DNA of 64,000 nt, taken from Patescibacteria group bacterium UBA6489. Lineage in GTDB: Bacteria; Patescibacteriota; Gracilibacteria; BD1-5; UBA6164. The translations under genes and the position numbers were made by a program. Below the pieces are notes generated by a model. It did no database searches, was not told the origin of the DNA, and was given only the letters and a program-made list of their open reading frames with translations. Positions within the stretch are counted from its first letter, which is position 1, and each line of letters begins with the position of its first letter. Shown here piece after piece: positions 53,642 to 63,983 of this stretch. The stretch lies in NCBI GenBank assembly GCA_002435385.1, contig DJMN01000016.1, positions 22,584-86,583 on the forward strand. The letters run 5' to 3'.

Positions 53642-54901
53642 TTAATCAATTTCTTCTATATCAGCTCCAAGTCCTTGTAATACACTTACTATACTTTCAT
53701 AACCTCTTTTAATATAGTCTATATTTGTTACCTTAGTTTCTCATTTTGCTATAAGTCATGCTATAACCATGGCAGCTCATGCTCTTAAATCCCAACTTGT
53801 TACTGTTTGTCCTCATTTTAAATAGGTTTTTCAGAAGATTAATGCTTGATGTGGATTTACTAGAGCTGGGTGTCCTCACATTTTCTCTAGTTCTACTAAA
53901 AAGTTTAATCTTGATTCAAACATTATTTCATGAATTTTAGATACTCATTCAGCTTGTGTTAGTAAAACAGCAAATGGTGATTGTAGGTCTGTTGGAAATC
54001 ATGGGAATATGTTTGTTTGTATTGATACTGGTTTTAGGTTTTCTGCTCTGTATACTTTTACTTTATCATTTCATAGGTCTTCTATTTCTACTCATGCTTC
54101 TTTCATCTTTTCCATAAATATATATAGATCTTCTGTCCTAGCATTTTCTATTGTTAAGTATTCTTTTGAGCATAGAGCTGCTATTATCATGTAGGCTCCA
54201 GATTGAAGATAGTCAGATACTACTTCAAATTCTAGTTCTGTTTTTAGTTCTTTAACTCACTTTATGATGATTGTGTGATTATACTTTATTTGTATGTCTG
54301 CTCATGCTTTTTTTAAGAAGTCTATTACATTCATAACATGTGGTTCTATTGCAGCAGATTTTATTTGGGTTGTTCACTCTCTTAGTACATTTGCAACTAT
54401 TAGGTTCTCTGTTGGAGTCACTCAGAATCATGCATTTATTGTTATGTCTCAAGCTTTTAAATCCCCTTTTATGCTAATTTGTTCATCTGTTTCTTCATAT
54501 TCGTATCAGATAGCATGCAGTCATTTTAGGTGTGAGTCTACTGATCTTTTTCCTATTTTACATCCTCCTGGTGTTGGTATTTCTACTGCTCATAATCTAC
54601 TTAATAGAGGTGGTAGCATAAGTATACTTGCTCTGATTTTTTTTATTTTTTCTAAATCAAAATTGGCTTCTTTTAGATGAGTTGAATCTAGTGCTAGTAT
54701 GTTGTTTTCAAAGGTGTTTTTTACTCCGATTCAAGATAATACATCTAAAAATGTAAGTACATCTCCTATTTTTGGTACATTTTTCATTGTTACTTTTCAT
54801 TTTATAAGCAGGGCTGCTGCTATTAGTGGGAGTACTGCATTTTTACTTCATCAGATTTTAACATTTCACTCAAGTTTATTTCATCCGTTTATTATGAACA
54901 T
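53642..54901 (-). CDS. murA: MurA, UDP-GlcNAc 1-carboxyvinyltransferase
   Basis: MurA performs the first committed step of peptidoglycan synthesis, adding enolpyruvyl to UDP-N-acetylglucosamine. The 419-residue protein starts MFINGGNKLEGNVKIGGSKNAVLPLIAAALL in pieces (catalytic Lys in GSKNA). The catalytic loop is IPTPGGCKIGKRSVDSHLKG, with the Cys attacked by fosfomycin. Other motifs are GVTPTENLI, FPGFPTDLQSPFA (PTDxQ motif) and SWDLRAGAAMVIAG (DLRAG). Many motif glycines are TGA. It ends in a hairpin nearly identical to that of the next gene. Confidence 0.96.
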
Positions 54902-55293
54902 GGTCTTTAAAATTATATGGTAAAATCGTTGCAATAATATACTTATTTAAACTATAATTTCAAATTTTTATATTTTTCTGTTGAACTAGTTATAGAAAAG
55001 GGGGTATTGTATATATTTAGATTGTTTTTATATAGTTTTTTTATTTGCAAAAAGATTTTAAAATGTATGTTTTTTGTCTACTATAAAATATAGTAGATTT
55101 AGAGAGTTGATATTTTGTTTTTCTTCTATTATAAGCTAAAAAATATTTATTTTAGTTACTAGGAGAGAGTGTTAGATGTTTATTTTGTCAACAATTAGAA
55201 GAAAAGACAATCTATTTCTTTTGACAAAGAAAATTATAGGCATATATTTATAGAAATTTGTTTTTCATTAATTAAGTATTAAATTTATAAAAA
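54902..55293. other. Intergenic region, promoters only
   Basis: A 392-base AT-rich gap between divergent genes. A TATAAT on the minus strand is at 54912-54917. There is a short hairpin CTACTATA-AAA-TATAGTAG (about 55079-55097). Nothing else was seen. Confidence 0.5.
54912..54917 (-). promoter_or_regulatory. -10 box, putative leaderless promoter of murA
   Basis: On the minus strand TATAAT lies 10 bases before the murA ATG. Confidence 0.5.
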
Positions 55294-57210
55294 ATGTTTG
55301 AGTCTAACTTAAAAAAAATAGATCTTAACAAAAAAAATGTAATTATATCTAAAACTATAAATTTAGATAAGGGGCTTGATTGTTTTATTTTAATTAGTTC
55401 AAAAGATCAGAAATTATGAGAACTATTGTTGAATAAGATTTTTGATTCTATCATTGATAAGATTTTTCATAATAATATACATAATAAACTTTGAGTTGCT
55501 TTAGAGAATATAAATTCTTTTCTGTATACTTGGGAGTCAAATAGTGAGAAGATAAAATGACTTCATGCTGTTATATGAATTTTAAGATGAAATGATGTCT
55601 TTTTCTCAACAATATGAAAACCGTCTTGTTATTTAGTTAATGATAGGAAAGAGGTTGTTGAAATAACAGATAAGGCTGAGTCTAAAAAGGAGTTCTGATT
55701 TATACTTAATTGAAGTTTAAAGGATGGAGAGGTTATAACTTTTTCAAATGTTAGATTATTTGACTACTTGTCAAAAGATGATTTAAGAGATAGTACCTTA
55801 TCTTGAGATGTGAATTGATTTAATAATAATATTGTAAATATTTTAAAAGGAGAAGATTTGACTAAAAATGTTTGAGTTTTATCTTTTCAGAATTTGATAT
55901 TTAATATTTCAGAGAATAAAAGGGTTTCTGAGGTTTTAGGGGGAGCGATGAAATTATTTGATAACGGTCTTACTAAGAAAGCTGTTGCTATGTTTATGAT
56001 AGCGAAAGAGAAGTTAGAAATGAAATCAAAGCCAATAAAAAATACTGTGTTTTTATTGGGTATAGTTGTTTCTTTTGTCTTGCTATATTTTATTTTATCA
56101 AGTGTGATTTGATTATCTCAAAATGATAGGGTTGTTGATACGTCAAAACAAAATTTAGAGCAAGCAAAGGTTTATGTTAGAGTGGCTAGTGAAAATACTA
56201 ATAATCCAGAGGTTTTTGATCTTAATATAAAGAAAGCTGAGGATTTGATAGATGATATAAAAGGTAAACAATTGTTTTTAAATGATATAGAAAAAATACA
56301 GCATGAGATAGGACTTTTGAATAAACAGTTTAATCAGATTGAATCTTTTGAAAAGACAGGGGAAAATACTATTTATACTTCTCCAAATTTAGAGTGAGGT
56401 ATGAATGTTTTGACTTTGAATAGGAAGGTTTATGTTATATGAAAGGATTTTGTTGTTTGACCAATAATTCCATGAAAGGATGCTGAAAAATATGTTTTTG
56501 ATAAATTGGCTGATGGGGATTATTTTGTTGATTCTGTTCCTATGTCTTCAACTTCTAGTATTGTTTTATTGACTAGTTTAGGTAATGTTGTTGAGTTTGA
56601 TAAAAATAGTTTTTTCTCTTATGTAGATGTTAGGAATCAGGAAAAATGATGGGAGGATTCTGTTATGTTGTGATTCTTTTCTTCTAATATTTATTTATTA
56701 AATAAGGAGAGAAATCAGATTTTTAAACATAAGAAAGAGTGAGAGACTTATAGTTCTTGAGAAAAGTATTTAAAAGATGAAGATTCTACTTCTATTTGAG
56801 AGATTCTTTCTATAGCTATAGATGGTTGAATTTATATCTTGAAAAAGGATTTATCTATGGTAAAACTTTTTAGGTCTCCTACTTATAGACTTGAAAATAT
56901 GATGTTGAATAAACTTCCAGATAATTATAAATTAGAAGAGGGAAAAAATGATATGATAAAAATGGAAGCTAGTCAAAAATTGAACTATGTATATATGCTT
57001 TTAAATGATAGAATTTTAATTTTTGAACCAAATTCAAATAGATATCAAAATGTAAAGAGTCTCACTTTCCTAGGGCAGGTTGAATGAGCAAACTTTGAGA
57101 TAAAAGATTTTTATGTGGAAAGTGACTGAGAGATTGTTGTTTTGTGAGATTCTGGATTGTATAAGTTATATTTTGAGATATCAGAAGAAGATAAATTAAT
57201 ATTAAAATAA
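55294..57210 (+). CDS. Hypothetical protein: phosphatase-like N-domain, TM helix, propeller-like C-domain
   Basis: A 638-residue protein. The N-terminal ~230 residues (FILISSKDQKLGELLLNKIF, LHAVIGILRGNDVFFSTIGK, LNGSLKDGEVITFSNVRLFD) resemble a PP2C-type fold, but I see no metal-binding Asp set, so it may be a pseudophosphatase. One TM helix (about residues 249-272, VFLLGIVVSFVLLYFILSSV) is followed by a coiled coil. The C-terminal half has repeated beta strands (NVLTLNRKVYVIGKDFVVGP; IYILKKDLSMVKLFRSPTYR), like an extracytoplasmic propeller. The recR start is 2 bases after the stop, so the two are co-transcribed. Confidence 0.7.
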
Positions 57211-57211
57211 G

Positions 57212-57820
57212 ATGCCTGAAGCTTTAAAGAGATTAATAAATAGTATAGGCTTATTGCCTTGAATTTGAGAAAAGTCAGCTACTAAGTTGGCATTTTTTCT
57301 CTTGAATTCAAATGAGAATTTTTTACATAATTTTAGTCAGAATTTAGTTGATATAAAGAAGAATGTTACTAATTGTGAAGTTTGTGCTAGTATAACTGAT
57401 TTGTGAAATTCTTGTTGTAGAATTTGTCAGAATACCTCTAGAGATAAATATAAAATTGCTGTGGTTGAGGAGTATTTGGATATGTTGACTATTGAACATT
57501 CATGAGGTTTTGACGGTGTTTATCATATATTATGAGGGGCTATTTCTCCTATAAATGGTGTTTTTGTTGGTGATTTAAATTTTGGTAAGTTGTTTAAGAG
57601 GATTGAGGAGTCTGATAATAATGTTGAGCTTATACTTGCAACTAATCCTAATATAGAGTGAGAGGCTACTATTTTTTATTTAACAGAGGAGATAAAAAAG
57701 AAGAAGTTGATGTATAAGGTTAAGATTACTAGGCTTAGTAGGGGGCTTAGTTCAGGTTATATAGAGTATGCTGATAATATTACTCTTATTAATGCATTGA
57801 AGGAGAGGAAAGAAATATAA
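57212..57820 (+). CDS. recR: RecR, recombination mediator protein
   Basis: A 202-residue RecR that helps load RecA during gap repair. The helix-hairpin-helix element is GLLPGIGEKSATKLAFFL, and the four-Cys zinc finger is CEVCASITDLGNSCCRIC. The TOPRIM domain is VVEEYLDMLTIEHSGGFDGV then YHILGGAISPINGV and ILATNPNIEGEATIFYL. The end TRLSRGLSSGYIEYAD matches the Walker-like C-terminal motif. It starts 2 bases after the upstream gene. A structured element (E2) follows about 30 bases after the stop. Confidence 0.95.
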
Positions 57821-57849
57821 GTTATTTTTTTAATTTTTTAGAGGGAAAG

Positions 57850-57962
57850 AACTATCGCAATAAAAAATAAAAACACACTCGGAGGATAAGATTTTCCTAC
57901 AAATAATTTTTAGTATAAAATCGTTATAACACCTCGTTTAATTTTTATTTTTTACAGCTTAG
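57850..57962 (+). ncRNA. Structured element E2 (homologous to E1 at 9.8 kb)
   Basis: Outer stem AAAAAATAAAAA (57862-57873) pairs with TTTTTATTTTTT (57942-57953). The internal loop has CACTCGGAGGA and AACACCTCGTTTAATT, and the inner stem is ATAAGATTTT/AAAATCGTTAT. The core aligns with E1 (shared AGGA-n-AAGATTTT, ACAA, TAATTTT, TATAAA, TC...TTTAATT). It lies between recR and a small coiled-coil gene. The class is unknown. Confidence 0.5.
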
Positions 57963-58101
57963 GGGTTTTAAAATATTATTTTTTCTTTTAGACTCTTATT
58001 AATAAAATCCTCAATTTAAATTTGAAATTCGTAAAAATTTTTATATGGTATATTTATAATCTTTTTTAGATTGTCATTTTTTATCCCTTAACATTGTTTT
58101 T

Positions 58102-58308
58102 ATGGCTTCTGAATGATCTCCTCCTTCAAGAGGTACGACAAGAATGACAAATGCTCAGGTAAGGAAATATATAGAAGATATGAAAAAAGCTCAAGCTGAG
58201 GCTGAAAGAAAGATAAAGGCTGCTCAGGATTCTTGAGAGTTGGAACAGGAAAAAAAGGAAGTAGCAAAGTTAGAAGAGATGTTGGATGATGATAGTTTTT
58301 TTAGTTAA
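58102..58308 (+). CDS. Small coiled-coil protein (68 aa)
   Basis: MASEGSPPSRGTTRMTNAQV then a charged helix with heptads (RKYIEDMKKAQAEAERKIKA, EQEKKEVAKLEEMLDDDS). Two TGA glycines interrupt it under the standard code. No family recognised. It sits after element E2 and before a strong palindromic terminator, so it may be a free-standing gene. Confidence 0.65.
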
Positions 58309-58399
58309 GAGTCTTTATAGTTTTTAAAGATGAGTGTTTTACATTTTTTAGATTTTTGTTCTTGTAAGAATAATAATTTGAATAATTGATTATGATAAT

Positions 58400-58437
58400 A
58401 AAAAATAACAGACAAAATTTTGTCTGTTATTTTTTTT
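58400..58437. terminator. Bidirectional terminator
   Basis: Perfect palindrome AAAAATAACAGACAAAA/TTTTGTCTGTTATTTTT with trailing T's, between convergent genes. Confidence 0.85.
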
Positions 58438-58457
58438 GAGGGGTTACTTGTTTAGTT

Positions 58458-58823
58458 CTAGTCATTATAAACATAACTTTCATTTTCTTTTATAACCAGG
58501 TAGTCTGGTTCTTCTACTTTTTCCATATCATCTAATTCTTCATCTGATAGTATATTTGATAGGCTTTCTAATTCTGCTATTTTTACTTCTAATCTTTCTT
58601 GTTCTAAAAGTAGTTCGGTTTGTTGTCTTTCTAGCTGTCTAATATTATAGCCTTTTGTTGCATTAGCATTTAAGATCCAAACATAATATATTATTAAAAA
58701 TCAGATTACAGAAGCAAGTATTGTATATGTAGAGTTAAATCAAAACTCTAATTTCTCTTTTTCTTTTTTTCTTTTTGAGAGAAAATCTTTACTAGGTGAT
58801 TTAAATACTACTTTGTTGTTCAC
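58458..58823 (-). CDS. ftsL: FtsL/DivIC-like cell-division protein
   Basis: A 121-residue protein starting at a GTG (58823). No in-frame ATG lies between the rsmH stop and the helix. A basic N-terminus (KSPSKDFLSKRKKEKEKLEF), one TM segment (about residues 31-52, STYTILASVIGFLIIYYVWI) and a coiled coil (GYNIRQLERQQTELLLEQER) form the FtsL/DivIC topology. Sequence identity in this family is always low; the call rests on topology and on position directly downstream of rsmH, as in dcw clusters. It acts in septal peptidoglycan synthesis. Confidence 0.68.
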
Positions 58824-58845
58824 GTTCTTTATGGGGGTTATGGAA

Positions 58846-59781
58846 TTAAACTATTTTTTCTGCAAATCTGGCTTTTGCACTTCTGCTTCTGGGATTTTCC
58901 TGTATTTCTTTTTCTGTGGGTAATATTGGTTTTTTGTTTAGTTTTTTTAATGTTTTCTTGTGTTTACAGGTGCAAACTATATCTTTACATATACAATCTC
59001 TAGATTCTTTACGGAAGATATTTTTTACAATTCTGTCTTCTAGAGAGTGGAAACTTATAACAAATATTATTCCTCGTTTTTCTAGTAGTGTTATTGCGTC
59101 AATTATAGAAGTCTCAATGTTTTCTAGTTCGTTGTTTACTTCTATTCTTAGTGCCTGAAAAACTCTGTTTTTGCTTTTTTCAAATTTTGATACTTTTCAT
59201 ATCAGGTCACTTAAATCTTTTGTTGTCTCAAATTTACTTTTTTGTCTGGTTTCTACTATTTTTTGTGCTATTTGGTTACAATATGGTTCTTCACCGTATT
59301 CTAGAAAGATTCTTCTTAGATCTTCTTTTTTGTATGAGTTTATTATGTCTAGGGCTGTTTTTCACTTTGTTCTATCAAATCTCATATCTAGAGGTCATTC
59401 TAACCTAAAGCTGAATCATCTTTCTTTTTCATCTATGTGTAAAGAAGATATTCATAGGTCGTAGTAGATTCCTGTTATTTTATCTATTCATACTTTTTGT
59501 AGTTCTTTCTTTAGATTTACAAAATTAGAATTGATAAGAATAATTCTTACTTTGTTGTCCTTATTTGTTTCTTCTAGTCTTTTCTTTGCTAATTCTAAGT
59601 TTTTGATATCGGCATCAAAACCTATAAAGGTGTCTCAAGGATTTAGTTTTTCTACTATTTTACTAGCATGTCATGCTAATCATAGTGTTGTGTCCACTAT
59701 AACATTTTTTTTATTGCTGTCTATTTTTATACTATCACATAACTCTTCTAAAAGTACAGATTTGTGTAAATTGTCGTACAT
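58846..59781 (-). CDS. rsmH: RsmH (MraW), 16S rRNA m4C1402 methyltransferase
   Basis: A 311-residue methyltransferase acting on C1402 of 16S rRNA. It has SVLLEELCDSIKIDSNKKNV, the SAM motif VDTTLGLAGHASKIVEKLNP (glycines TGA), YYDLGISSLHIDEKERGFSF, RLEGPLDMRFD, FQALRIEVNNEL, FVISFHSLEDRIVKN and the terminal NPRSRSAKARFAEKI. It is the first gene of a dcw-like pair with the ftsL-like gene (22-base gap). Confidence 0.96.
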
Positions 59782-60173
59782 GTTTAAGGAGTTTAGGATA
59801 GTTAAAATGTTAAAAAAATGTTAATATCTTTCATATGTTCTTTATTTTTAAAGAAGATATACTGAAAATTTATTCTTTTTTTATCAGATGTCAAAAATAT
59901 TTGTACATAAATGTCTAGACTTTTGAATCAAAATGGGTTTATCTTAAAATAGGCGTTTAAAAAAACTTTTTAACATTTTGTTAACAATTTAAGTTTAAGG
60001 GTATTTGCATAGTCAAAAGTTGTTTGGATATTGAATTATTGTGATAGAATAGACGATAAGTCGTATATATGTTATGATTTTTTGTACAATTTTACTATTA
60101 CTTGTTTTTTTATATTTTTTTTGTATTATCTTTTTAAGAATTTTTTAAGTAAATATCATTTAAATTTATAGGT
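59782..60173. other. Intergenic region between divergent genes
   Basis: 392 bases, AT-rich, holding the promoters for rsmH and the glycosyltransferase. It has a few short inverted words (AACATTTTGTTAACA), but I see no clear RNA gene, repeat family or reading frame. Confidence 0.4.
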
Positions 60174-61262
60174 ATGAAAATTTGAATTGATTTAAGGTTA
60201 ACTGCTATGGATAGTTTTTATTCAGAATTTTTAAAGATATTAGTTGAAACATTGATAAATTTGGATACTAGTTGAGAGTATATTATTTATTCTAATAATA
60301 AGTTAGATTTAAGTTTTACTGAGAAATCAAAAAATATTGTTGTTAATGAGAAAGTTTGAAGTTTAGATGAGCAGATGTCTTTAAAGTCGGCATTTGATAA
60401 AGAAAATTTTGGGTTGATGGTATTTTTTAGTCATGAAAAACCTATTTTTTATAAGAAAAATTTTATTTTGTTTGTTCCTTCTTTGTTGGATTTGTTTTTT
60501 ACTACTGGTAGTTTCTTCTGAAAGTTGAAATATAATTTCTTGCTAAATTCTTCTTTGAAGAATTGTAAAAAGGTTATTTGTTTTGAACAGAATACTCAGT
60601 TAGAGTTGAATGAGAGGTTAAATATAAAAGAGGATATGATAGAGATTCTTGAGCCTTTTTTCTTGACTGATTATAGATATGAGATAGCTGATACGGTAAA
60701 GGTCGATGTAAAGGCTAAGTATAATTTGAAGTTTGATTATTTTATTTATGATTGAAAGAATAGGGCAAATTCTAATTTGTCTAAATTGTTGAAGGCTTTG
60801 ATTGCTTTAAAAAATAAGTGAGTTCATGTAAATTTACTGTTATTGTCTGAGGAAACCAATTCTGATATAGAGCTCAGAGAGGAAGTTATAAGTTATAATG
60901 TGCAGGATAGAGTCTTTTTTATATGAGAAGTGAATAAAAGTGAAGAGATGTATTATTATAAACAATCTATTTGAGTAGTTTATCCTAGTATTTATGATTC
61001 TTTTCCTTTTAGGTTGAGTAAGGCGATTAAGTATGATATACCGATAATTGCTGCTAATATAACTCCTATTAAGAGGTTTATATGAGATAAGGTTATTGGT
61101 TTTAATCCTCTTTCTGCTACTGATTTATTAAGTGCTATGGAGAATTTTCTAGAGAATAGAAAAGAGGTTTCTTATGAGGATGTTAGGAATAAGTTTACTA
61201 AAGAGAGGTCTGCTGAGAGGTTGAAGGAGTTGATATACGATAATATGTATGATGTGAAGTAA
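60174..61262 (+). CDS. GT-B glycosyltransferase (group 1-like)
   Basis: A 362-residue protein beginning MKIGIDLRLTAMDSFYSEFL, the typical GID-R start of family 4 glycosyltransferases. The C-terminal nucleotide-sugar domain shows YNLKFDYFIYDGKNRANSNL then SKLLKALIAL, VQDRVFFIGEVNKSEEMYYY, and SIGVVYPSIYDSFPFRLSKA then IKYDIPIIAAN. In this last stretch the usual E-x-F-G-x-x-x-x-E is changed to YDSFPFRLSKA. It is presumably involved in envelope glycan or glycoprotein synthesis; donor and acceptor are unknown. A family A repeat abuts the stop. Confidence 0.8.
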
Positions 61263-61368
61263 GACCACCCCCAGCCCCCTCCTTGTTAAGGAGGGGGAAA
61301 TTTTTAAAGCTCTCCATTAATCCCCCTCAATTGAGGGGGAAACGAGAAACGAGTAGGGGGAGTTTTGA
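61263..61368. repeat. Family A repeat followed by family D repeat
   Basis: ACCACCCCCAGCCCCCTCCT then TGTTAAGGAGGGGG (61263-61298). Next is AAAGCTCTCCATTAATCCCC then CTCAATTGAGGGGGAAACGA and AGTAGGGGGAGTTTTGAAT (to 61368). The order matches 43.97-44.10 kb. Confidence 0.85.
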
Positions 61369-61372
61369 ATAA

Positions 61373-62653
61373 TTATTTTTCTTCTTGAATCTTTTGAATC
61401 TCTTGGTTTTCTGTTTCTGATGAAATATTTTCTGTTTTTTGAGTTTCTGTTTGAATTTCTTGTTTAGGTGTTTCTTGTTTTTCTCATACTTTCATGGTTA
61501 CTTCTTTTTTTGTATTTTTTATCTTTTTTACTTTTGTGAAAAAGTTTTTTCTTTTGTTATTTATTTTTTCTAGGATTGTGTAGAAGTCATATATAAATGG
61601 CATTTTATATCAAAGTCTGTTTATGTAACCTGTTCCGTAGAATATTGGGAATAGTATTAGTAGTGATATGTTTATATCTCTAAATATTAAGAATAATAAG
61701 ATTCATAGTATTGTGAGTATTATGGAGTTTATTATGTGTATTCTAAATCTAGATTTTAGACAGAATAAGTATGCTAGGTTTATGATTGGGACATAGATTA
61801 AACTTTTTGGTAATTTTATGTCTTTTTGCTCTTTTAATTTTTTAAATGTTTCATTTTCTAGTTTTATTAATCTTGTTTCTTCTTGTTTTCTTAGTTCTCT
61901 TATTCATATGAAATTTCATTTATTGAAATAGGTTTTTAGATATTTGAAATAGCTTATAAATAATACATAGATATTTGATACAGATGGTATTCTGCTTAGG
62001 TCTGGTGTTTTATTTTCGTTGCTTATTATGAGTATTGTATTAGTAAAGACTATTCCTATTATGTAGAATAGTGTTAGTAGTATTGCTAGGTTGTTTCTTC
62101 ATATGATGAATATAAAGGCTATTATAAGGGATGTTATCAGGTTTATTTTGCTTATGTCTTTTACTGTTTTGTTTATGAAGTTTTTTCCATAGATTATGTA
62201 TCAGATAAATGGTATGTAGGCTAGTATTAGTGTTAGTTTTTCTTCCTCTTTTGCTACTGTTTTTACGTTTACTGTGAATTTGTCTTTGAATCATTTTGAT
62301 GATAGTACTTCTCACATTGTCATTGTTTTTCATCTGTAGGCTCTATAGGCTCAGAATAGTAGGAATCAGAATAGTCAGATGAATAGTACTGATGCTATGA
62401 TATGGTTTAGAGAGAATTGTAGTATTCTTATGCTTGATCATAGGGCGAAGTTTATGAAAATTATGTATACTAGTAAGAATAGTAGGTGTATTATAAATGC
62501 TGTTTTGGCATGTATTTTTACAAATGGGTTGTATAGTAGTTTGTTGTTTTTTGCAAATACAAAAGATATGCATATGAAGAGCATGAAGTATGCACTGATT
62601 GCATTGTTTATTATTTTTTTGTTTGTTTCTAAATTTGTTTCTAAGTTTTTCAT
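61373..62653 (-). CDS. Polytopic membrane protein (426 aa), unknown
   Basis: An N-terminal TM pair (about residues 21-36 and 52-72) and about seven further hydrophobic segments run to residue ~340. A long hydrophilic, Gln/Glu/Thr-rich tail follows (VTMKVGEKQETPKQEIQTET, then QKTENISSETENQEIQKIQE). Signature pieces are NFINKTVKDISKINLITSLI and LYIFRDINISLLILFPIFYG-like stretches. I recognise no catalytic or transporter motif. DUF4870- or tail-anchored-like families are possible. It is flanked on both sides by family A palindromes. Confidence 0.72.
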
Positions 62654-62670
62654 GTTTTGTTTTTAGATTT

Positions 62671-62706
62671 ACCACCCCCTGGCCCCCTCCTTAGTAAGGA
62701 GGGGGA
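62671..62706. repeat. Family A palindromic repeat
   Basis: ACCACCCCCTGGCCCCCTCC then TTAGTAAGGAGGGGG, 18 bases upstream of the membrane protein start. Confidence 0.85.
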
Positions 62707-63043
62707 AGTAGATGATGTTATATTTTATAATCCCTCACCCCCTAACTCCCTCTGCAAGCTTTAACTTCAGAATAGTTGTAACAAGTACTCCTTTCTTCAT
62801 TTATCCTTTGGAGGAGTAGGGGGAATGGTGATAAAGTATATTTATATTTTACTACATTTGTTTGTGTAAGTCTAAAAATGGGCTTTCTATTTCTTGAAAA
62901 ATAGGTATACTTTTGGAGAATTTTGAAGGAATGAATTGTTTTTTATAACCCTAACTTGAATTCTTTCCCTTATATAAAGGAAAGAGGCTCGTGTTGTATT
63001 CTTTTGGGGATCTCTTTTTTTTATATTTTTAATTGTAGATATT
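62707..63043. repeat. Repeat block before engB
   Basis: Includes CCCTCACCCCCTAACTCCCT (62732-62751) with partner TTTGGAGGAGTAGGGGGAA (about 62807-62825), giving a large imperfect hairpin. Also a family B copy TTCTTTCCCTTATATAAAGG then AAAGAGGCTCG at about 62961-62993. No reading frame was seen; the engB promoter must lie here. Confidence 0.7.
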
Positions 63044-63622
63044 TTGAAGTTAAAGGAAGTAAAATTTTTTAAGAGTGTTTCTATAAATGATTCAAAGGTT
63101 TTTTTTGATGATAAGGATGAGATTGTTTTTGTTGGGAGGTCAAATGTTTGAAAGTCTAGTTTGATGAATGCTTTGTTGAATAAGAAGGATTTGGTTAAGA
63201 CTAGTTCTAAGCCTGGTAAGACTAGGACTGCTAATCTTTTTTTGTTGAATAATAAGTATTTTTTTACTGATTTACCTGGGTATGGTTTTGCTAAGTTGTG
63301 AAAGCAACTTAAAGAGGATTTGGATAGTTTGATAAGTTGGTATGTTTCTGAGAGGAAGAGTTATATAAAGAAGGTTGTCTTGATTATTGATTCTAAAATT
63401 TGACCTCAGCAGACTGATATTGATATGTTTAATTATATTAATGATTTGGAAATTCCTGTTTTGATTATCTTGTCAAAGGTTGATAGGTTGAGTAATAATG
63501 ATGTTAATAAGTCTATTTTTCATTGTGAGGAGGTGTTTTTTGGGCAGCAGGTTATGGCGGTTTCGTCTATGAAGAAGTTGGGAGTTGATGAGATTTTTAA
63601 AGTTTTGGCGGAGAGTTTTTAA
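63044..63622 (+). CDS. engB: EngB/YsxC ribosome-biogenesis GTPase
   Basis: A 192-residue GTPase needed for large-subunit assembly. It starts at TTG 63044 (LKEVKFFKSVSINDSKVFFD); no ATG or GTG occurs in frame before the conserved KDEIVFVGRSNVGKSSLMNA. The G1 Gly before Lys is TGA (GTT TGA AAG TCT). Next come G2 SSKPGKTRTANLFLL, G3 TDLPGYGFAKLGK, G4 LSKVDRL and G5 VSSMKKLG. Length and motifs are complete. The stop runs directly into another family A repeat. Confidence 0.93.
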
Positions 63623-63639
63623 CCTCTTTCTAACTCTCT

Positions 63640-63785
63640 GATTTAACCTCCCCCCTAACCCCTCTCCTACAGGAGAGGGGAAAGATAGTGGAAGTATTAT
63701 ATTTTTATAATTCCTCCTTAATTACATTTTGGGTACTCCCTTTGTCTTAAAGGATACACCTTCGGATAAAAAAGGGAGAAACTTT
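63640..63785. repeat. Family A repeat and flanking inverted repeat
   Basis: TAACCTCCCCCCTAACCCCT then CTCCTACAGGAGAGGGG (63643-63680). After it, ACTCCCTTTGTCTTAAAGG and AAAAAAGGGAG (about 63734-63779) form a second imperfect hairpin. Confidence 0.8.
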
Positions 63786-63860
63786 TCTTGTACTAGGTGG
63801 TGCTTTTTTGGGGGGCTTTTACCTTTGTATAGGTGTTGGATAGAAAAATGAAAAAAAGAT

Positions 63861-63888
63861 TTGCTATTTGTTATTTTTTTTATAAAAT
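63861..63888 (+). promoter_or_regulatory. Possible promoter of tRNA-Lys
   Basis: TTGCTA and TAAAAT with a 16-base spacer; the predicted start lies about 12 bases before the tRNA. Confidence 0.35.
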
Positions 63889-63907
63889 ACTGGGGCTTTT
63901 TGGAAAT

Positions 63908-63983
63908 GGGTTATTAGCTCAGCTGGTAGAGCAGCTCCCTTTTAAGGAGAAGGTCCTGGGTTCGAATCCCGGATGACCCACCA
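63908..63983 (+). tRNA. tRNA-Lys(UUU)
   Basis: 76 bases with CCA encoded. Acceptor GGGTTAT/ATGACCC, D-arm GCTC-AGCTGGTA-GAGC, anticodon loop CTTTTAA (anticodon UUU), T-arm CTGGG-TTCGAAT-CCCGG, discriminator A. The anticodon stem CTCC/GGAG has one outer mismatch. Confidence 0.95.

Noticed and set aside
59782..60173. Replication origin with DnaA boxes in the AT-rich gap
   Set aside because: I found no cluster of TTATCCACA-like boxes and no dnaA or dnaN nearby.
62343..62675. Long minus-strand reading frame rich in Asn/Thr/His
   Set aside because: It overlaps, in another frame, the membrane protein at 61373-62653, which has hydrophobic segments and runs full length; the composition is that of an out-of-frame shadow.
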